Assembly: GCA_003614735.1 (NCBI GenBank)
Contig: KZ992643.1
Span: 1 to 24,416 of the forward strand
Direction of reading: 5' to 3'
Origin: Thamnocephalis sphaerospora
Taxonomy: Eukaryota; Zoopagomycota; Zoopagomycetes; Zoopagales; Sigmoideomycetaceae
Length of the DNA: 24,416 bases
Position 1 is the stretch's first letter, and each line of letters begins with the position of its first letter. Below, piece after piece: positions 20,101-24,416 of the stretch. A program made the translations under genes and the position numbers. The notes below the pieces were generated by a model, which did no database searches, was not told where the DNA came from, and saw only the letters and a program-made list of their open reading frames with translations.

Positions 20101-22353
20101 CGCTTCTACGAGTTTCTAGCGTTTTCGTCCAGCCAGCTGCGTGAATTCGGCTGCTGGTTCATTGCCCCGGAAGAGGGAGCCAACGGCATCACCGCCGAGC
20201 AAGTGCGTACTTGGCTCGGTGATTTTTCGGACATTGACATTATTGGCAAGTTTGCAGCACGCATGGGCCAGCGGTTCTCTAGCACGCATGCGGTTCTCGA
20301 GCTACGCAACGAGGACTTTAAGGAGACGCCAGAGTGCATTGCAACCTTGACAAACACTACCTACTCGGACGGTGTCGGCCGGATGTCGTGCGGGGTAGCG
20401 CGTCACGTTCAGCAGGCACTTGAGCTGCCCGAGATGCCAAGTGCCGTTCAGTTCCGTCTCGGCGGCTGCAAAGGCGTCTTCACCTTGCACCGACCGCTGC
20501 TCGGAGAGTGCGTCGAGTATCGCGACAGCCAGCACAAGTTCAAATCGCCACACCGCATTTTGGAAGTCATCTGCACATCCAGCTACACTGTGGGCTCGCT
20601 CAATCGGCAGATCATCATGCTGCTGCTGGCGCTGGGAATATCGGACACAGTTATTCTCGGCCGTATGGAGGAGGCCATTGGGCGACTGGACCGTGCACTT
20701 GAAAATCGCGAGAGCGCACGCTACGAGCTTTTGCGCAGCGTAGACGAGTACAAGGTGGTACCTCGGCTGCTGGCGATGATCCAAGCAGGTCTGATGGAGC
20801 GCAATGACTTGTACGTTGCCAACATGCTGCGCGTGTTTCGTGCCTGCCGAATGCGCGAGATCAAAAAGAAGGCAAAGATTGCCATTGACGAGAGCGTGAT
20901 GCTGATCGGCGTCATGGACGAGCTGGGCGTGCTCGGCCCCAACGAGATCTTTGTCCGCTTTGACGACCCAGCACGCGAAGAGCCGCGTGTTGTCACTGGA
21001 CGCTGTGCAGTCACACGCAACCCGTGCTTGCATCCAGGCGACATTCGTGTGCTGGACGCAGTCGACAAGCCTCAGCTGCATTACCTGAAGAACGTGATTG
21101 TGTTCAATCAAAAGAGCGATCGCAGCATACCCAACATGTGTGCTGGAGGCGACCTGGATGGCGATATTTACACGTACGTGAGCGCGATACACAGACGTAA
21201 ACATGTGTGCTTGTGTGCCCTGTTGCTCATCACCTGCGCGATTGTCGTTTAGCTGCATCTGGGATGCGAAGCTGGTCCCGGAGACCATGTACGAACCGAT
21301 GGACTATACCGCGCCAAAGCCCAACCGCAAGCCAAATGTGTCGGTGGAGGACGTGAAGAAGGTTTGTCCTGCAGGCGGAGGCTTATCTGCGGGCGTCGCT
21401 AATCACCACCGTATTGCACGCAGTTTTTCGTCAACTACATCGTCAACAATAATCTGGGCATTATCGACAATGCACACCTGGCCTGGGCCGACCAACTCAA
21501 AGACGGCGTCCGCAACGGCAAATGTATTAAGCTGGCCGAGCTACACTCGCTTGCCGTCGACTTTCCCAAGACGGGCGTGCCGGCCAGAATGGAGCGCCGT
21601 CTGCGGCCACGCTCGTATCCGCACTTTATGGAAAAGCCGGACAAGGCCATGTACAAGTCTGATAGCGTCGTCGGCAAGATCTACGACCGAGCGACCGAAT
21701 GCAAGTTTGAGCCGATAACAACGGTGGAACTGGACGAGTGGCTGCTAGAGGACGGACACGAACTCTATCACGACGAAGCACGCGACTTGAAGCGCCAGTA
21801 CGACGAGGCCATTCTCTCGGTGATGTCGCAGTTTGGTATTGCCAGCGAGTGGGAAGTGGTTAGCGGCTGGATCATCCAGTACAATAGCCTGCTCAACAAG
21901 CGCGACTTTCACTTGCGCGAGCAGGTGATGAACCTGGTGGACGGCATCGTGCGCAAGTTCCGCAAGAGTTTTGAAGAGGAGTTTGTCGAACAGCACGAGG
22001 AATCCTCCGATCCCAACAACCCGACCTTCACCCCGGCGGTGAATGTGCGACTGGAAGACTTGGCGGCACGCGGACCAGCCAACACACGTCCTATAACGCA
22101 GCCATCGACTGCGCCGACCTTTTCGCCTGAAGACCGCGAGGCGATGCGTCGCAAGGCATCTGCTTGGTACTATGTCGCCTATGCACAGGAAGAACGCGAG
22201 GCTGAAGGTGCGCACGGTGACATGTTTTCGTTCCCTTGGATCATGCACGATCATCTGTGCGAGATTGCCAAGATTCGACGTGAGGCGGAGAACAGCGCGA
22301 CATTCAACGTGCTCTACGCGGCCGATGGTGCAGCACCACGCGATGACTGCTGA
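17106..22353 (+). CDS. RNA-dependent RNA polymerase of the RNA-silencing type
   Basis: Four exons: 17106-17713, 17787-21173, 21253-21361, 21424-22353. Introns are 73, 79 and 62 nt and the product is 1677 residues. Cellular RdRPs copy single-stranded RNA to double-stranded RNA that feeds Dicer. Exon 1 is disordered: a DYGNR/DYNNR tandem repeat (about 33-65), Arg/Gly-rich GRNRGG, then a Q- and P-rich tract (about 120-155). A Ser/His/Pro-rich stretch follows to about 380. An RRM-like segment lies at about 390-480 (LLTLYEVPDDISTAQIAREF; GFVYFGRV), then an acidic run (SDEEESDSEDEN). The catalytic region runs from about 895 (EYCVRVRKVVITPTKMYVLD), with SDGVGRMSC near 1063 and the DLDGD motif giving metal-binding D1325, D1327 and D1329. 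Exon 3 continues the domain (CIWDAKLVPE) and exon 4 carries its C-terminus (FFVNYIVNNNLGIIDNAHL). Intron 1 is supported by TGCTAATGC near its end and exact frame restoration; without it, exon 1 stops at TGA. Confidence 0.96.
17202..17299 (+). repeat. In-frame tandem repeat encoding DYGNR/DYNNR units
   Basis: A 15-nt unit (GACTACGGCAATCGA, alternating with GACTACAACAATCGA, so 30 nt in higher order) is repeated about six times with few silent changes (GAC/GAT, CGA/CGC). It encodes an Asp-Tyr-Gly/Asn-Asn-Arg low-complexity segment near the N-terminus of the RdRP. The near-identity at DNA level implies recent expansion. Confidence 0.9.
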
Positions 22354-22394
22354 GAACCTATACACTTGGCCTGTATTTCACCGTTTCTTTGCAC

Positions 22395-22400
22395 TTTATT
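22395..22400 (-). terminator. Polyadenylation signal AATAAA for the Mid1-type gene
   Basis: TTTATT on the plus strand reads AATAAA on the minus strand, 150 nt past the Mid1-type stop codon. If used, that mRNA would end near 22370-22385 and cross the predicted end of the RdRP mRNA. Confidence 0.45.
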
Positions 22401-22418
22401 ACATTTGTTGCAAATGCT

Positions 22419-22424
22419 AATAAA
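22419..22424 (+). terminator. Polyadenylation signal AATAAA for the RdRP gene
   Basis: AATAAA lies 66 nt after the RdRP stop codon, within GCTAATAAACAC, so the transcript should end near 22435-22455. Confidence 0.6.
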
Positions 22425-22549
22425 CACTTGCAGCTGCAGCTGTACACACGCATGCACCGTACCGTTTAACGACAGCCAGAGATGTAGTTTGTATTAAATT
22501 ACAGCATCAGAACAGAACAGGCAGTAGCATATCGGCACAGGGTATCACG

Positions 22550-23428
22550 CTATAGCCATACCCAAGAGCCACCCGTCACGGCCATTAGCGACAGCAGCAG
22601 CGCAGCAACGCGCAGCAGAGAAACGCTGCCCTGTCCGATCGCCGCCTCTTTTGACCGCGTAGCCATGCTGGCCGTAGGCACTCCGCGTAGCGCCACATCA
22701 ACGCCCAGAGAGTTGCACTGCGCCGACGATTCTTGATTGCTATTGACCCAGACGCCGTAGCTTGCACTGCGAGCGCGATCCTCGGCAGGACAGCTGAATT
22801 TAAAGTAGGCCGGGCAGCTTTGTACCATCCGATAGCATAGCCCGACGCACGGCATCACCTCGGTCCATTTGCCAGCGGTGCCCCGGATGGCACGCATCGC
22901 ATCGCCATCGCGTTCCGCCAGATTCAGCGCAGCTGTGTTTGCTGCGGTCGTGGTGCAGCGAGGCACTGTCACCGCACACAGCCAGTCCTTGTAGGCCCGC
23001 GCGCAATCGTCGCAGTTGCGTTCATAGGAATAGTGCGCGGTGCAGTCCAGCTGGCCGAGTAGTCGGGTAAAGTTCTGGTAATATTCTTCGGCCAGCCGAT
23101 CGTAGGCGCGTCCCAACGCTTCGGCACTGCCCAAGTCGCCGTTGACCGGCCCAGGTGCGGCGTAGTCGACCTGATTGCAGAAACCGAGTCGGCCCAGTGA
23201 CCGACAGGCTGCAGTCGCTGGCAAAGGGCAGTCATCGAGCGGACAGTCGTGAGCAGGCATCATCAGCCGGCACCATCGCGTAGCATTTCTACTTACATGC
23301 CATGGCAAACAACTCGACGCGCTAGGCAGAAGGGTGGAGAAGACTGGTGGCACGGGTAGGCGAGAATGCAAGGGCGGGCAGAGTGTAAAGCGGCGAGAAA
23401 GGCAGGCACAGCGTCTGTTCAGTGCCAC
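22550..23428 (-). CDS. Mid1-type stretch-activated calcium channel component, short cysteine-rich form
   Basis: The C-terminal part is confidently read: GFCNQVDYAAPGP, then NCDDCARAYKDWLCAVTVPRC and MPCVGLCYRMVQSCPAYFKF, matching the cysteine-rich domain of fungal Mid1 and the related animal NALF (FAM155) proteins. Mid1 partners Cch1 in a plasma-membrane calcium channel used in stress and mating responses. The C-terminus ends in a hydrophobic run (LLRVAALLLSLMAV) suited to a GPI anchor or membrane anchoring. The open frame gives at most 292 residues, far shorter than yeast Mid1 (about 550), so the N-terminal half is absent. The true start is unresolved. The first ATG (23428) gives no clear signal peptide and lies only 102 nt from the divergent gene. 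A GTAAGT at 23296 with GACTGCAG at 23209 could be an 88-nt intron. Coding is secure only from about 23205 down. Confidence 0.75.
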   Translation of the reverse strand: MALNRRCACLSRRFTLCPPLHSRLPVPPVFSTLLPSASSCLPWHVSRNATRWCRLMMPAHDCPLDDCPLPATAACRSLGRLGFCNQVDYAAPGPVNGDLGSAEALGRAYDRLAEEYYQNFTRLLGQLDCTAHYSYERNCDDCARAYKDWLCAVTVPRCTTTAANTAALNLAERDGDAMRAIRGTAGKWTEVMPCVGLCYRMVQSCPAYFKFSCPAEDRARSASYGVWVNSNQESSAQCNSLGVDVALRGVPTASMATRSKEAAIGQGSVSLLRVAALLLSLMAVTGGSWVWL

Positions 23429-23530
23429 GCCACTTGTTTGCCTACTCGCCAGATACTACTAGGATAGCTTGCGCGCTCACCTTCACCGCCACCAACCACC
23501 TGCCCTGTCCTGCTAGCCAGCCAGCGTACC
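23429..23530. promoter_or_regulatory. Compact divergent promoter between Mid1-type gene and right-edge gene
   Basis: Only 102 nt lie between the two outermost start codons, or about 230 nt if the Mid1-type protein starts downstream. The stretch is pyrimidine-rich towards the right-hand gene. No specific factor site was recognised. Confidence 0.4.
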
Positions 23531-24416
23531 ATGGGCAAGCACAAAAAGGAAAAGTACGGCAAGGGCGCAGGGTCCCTGCTGGACTCGTATCTGTCGGCGC
23601 GCGACAGCCATGGTGGCGCACCGCCGCCGTTCAACGCATCGGGTAGGCTCGCCTTTGCACCGCTCTATCTTTGCTATGCTGACGCAGTGCCGATACAGAC
23701 GATGTGGTGCCGCTGCCGGAAAGCATGGTGCGCGCTGTGTAGCGTGCTGTGTAGTGTCAGAAGCTAACCATGCCGGCTACGGCCTATGCAGCGCGCTTCG
23801 ACGTTGCTGCAGCAGATTGGCCAGGAACGCTACTGGTCGCCTGAGCAGATTGCTGGCGACACAAGCATTCTGGATATGCACCGCCTCTACACAGTCTCGG
23901 AACTGCGTGTGCTTTCCGACGATAGCTGGAAGGTAGACGTTGGCGTGCCTGCGACCAGCGAGTGTTGCCGCTGACGCAATGTCACGCATAGGAAATTCCG
24001 CTGGTGCCGCTAGCCAAGGATCTTTTGCGCGCTGCAATACGCATTGGTGCACCAGCTGTCGCCGCTACACCGGCTGCTGTGAGAGACAGAGAAGTGCAGG
24101 ATGCCAAGCTTAGCCGCTTGGATGAGAAGCTACAACGTAAACGCGACAAGGCCAAAGTAAAAATCATGAAGAAACAGCTCAAAGCTGCCAAGAAAGGTGC
24201 GCCGCTAACAGGGATCTCTTTGCAGGCCAGAGTAGCGTCAGTGCTCACTGCTATGTTTGCTGCTGGCTGCATGTAGATCGTAAGCGGATTCAGGCACTAG
24301 CCAAGGTACAGCTGATAAACCTGGAGGCCGCCTCAACATCCATTATGATGAGCACGGATGCGCCAGGTGCTTCCACTACAGAGCAAGGCGATTCGAGTGA
24401 TCAGCGAGCCACGTAT
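23531..24416 (+). CDS. Unrecognised conserved-looking protein with basic coiled coil, partial at right edge
   Basis: Five exons: 23531-23642, 23699-23727, 23792-23932, 23992-24196, 24277-24416 and beyond. Introns are 56, 64, 59 and 80 nt. The first two end with clear CTGAC and CTAAC branch sites. At least 209 residues are encoded and the frame is open at the window edge. The start ATG sits in ACCATGGGC, a good initiation context. The protein begins MGKHKKEKYGKG, a lysine-rich N-terminus, then a Gly/Pro linker. A compact helical segment follows at about 48-110 (STLLQQIGQERYWSPEQIA; MHRLYTVSELRVLSDDSWKE; IPLVPLAKDLLRAAI), and then a strongly basic coiled coil (about 125-180, LDEKLQRKRDKAKVKIMKKQ). 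The middle part reads like a small helical domain, perhaps SAM-like, but I do not know the family. The N-terminus and coiled coil hint at nucleic-acid or nucleolar association; this is a guess. Confidence 0.7.

Noticed and set aside
20302-21288. 328-codon open frame antisense to the RdRP catalytic region
   Set aside because: It covers the SDGVGRMSC to DLDGD region of the polymerase in reverse, crosses an intron and has no recognisable domain.
24197-24276. Continuation of the right-edge frame to a TAG at 24274
   Set aside because: The stretch begins GTGCGC, contains GCTAAC and ends in TAG. Splicing it out gives an in-frame basic helix (KKDRKRIQALAKVQL), so it is read as an intron and the stop as part of it.

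Overview
This window reads as gene-dense nuclear DNA of a fungus. It has many short introns: 16 can be placed, 56-120 nt long, all GT-AG, several with CTAAC/CTGAC/CTAAT-like branch sites. The coding regions are GC-rich. The V-ATPase B and ribonucleotide reductase proteins look fungal, and a Mid1-type calcium-channel subunit is present. An RNA-dependent RNA polymerase of the RNA-silencing type and a Rabin/Sec2 exchange factor that keeps the animal-type Rabin C-terminal domain suggest a lineage outside budding yeasts, perhaps an early-diverging fungus. That placement is inference; no rRNA or other phylogenetic marker is present. No bacterial or viral element, CRISPR array, tRNA or rRNA was found.

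Layout: 1-1608 has no gene I can support. Two small secreted proteins follow, converging on each other (1609-2202 +, and 2414-2916 - with one intron). A 0.7 kb gap leads to a large single-exon F-box protein (3635-7093 -). Next is V-ATPase subunit B (7541-9518 -, six exons). A divergent intergenic region of about 0.64 kb carries a cluster of CGCGT/ACGCG motifs and separates it from the ribonucleotide reductase large subunit (10163-12790 +, four exons). A 1.6 kb pyrimidine-rich gap precedes a Sec2/Rabin8-type Rab exchange factor (14379-16748 +). Then comes a 1677-residue RNA-dependent RNA polymerase (17106-22353 +, four exons), which converges with a short Mid1-type cysteine-rich protein (22550 to about 23428, -). 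Divergent from that is an unrecognised lysine-rich gene (23531 to beyond the right edge, +, five exons so far).

The genes do not form one pathway. They cover vacuolar acidification, dNTP supply, exocytic Rab activation, RNA silencing, calcium influx and probable ubiquitin targeting, plus two unknown secreted proteins. The most interesting points are: the RdRP's N-terminal DYGNR/DYNNR tandem repeat, Q/P-rich tract and RRM-like segment; the crossed polyadenylation signals where the RdRP and Mid1 genes meet; the CGCGT cluster upstream of the reductase; ankyrin-like degenerate repeats behind the F-box; and the uncharacterised gene at the right edge. All exon joins were made by hand from splice signals and reading frame, and were not checked against transcripts.
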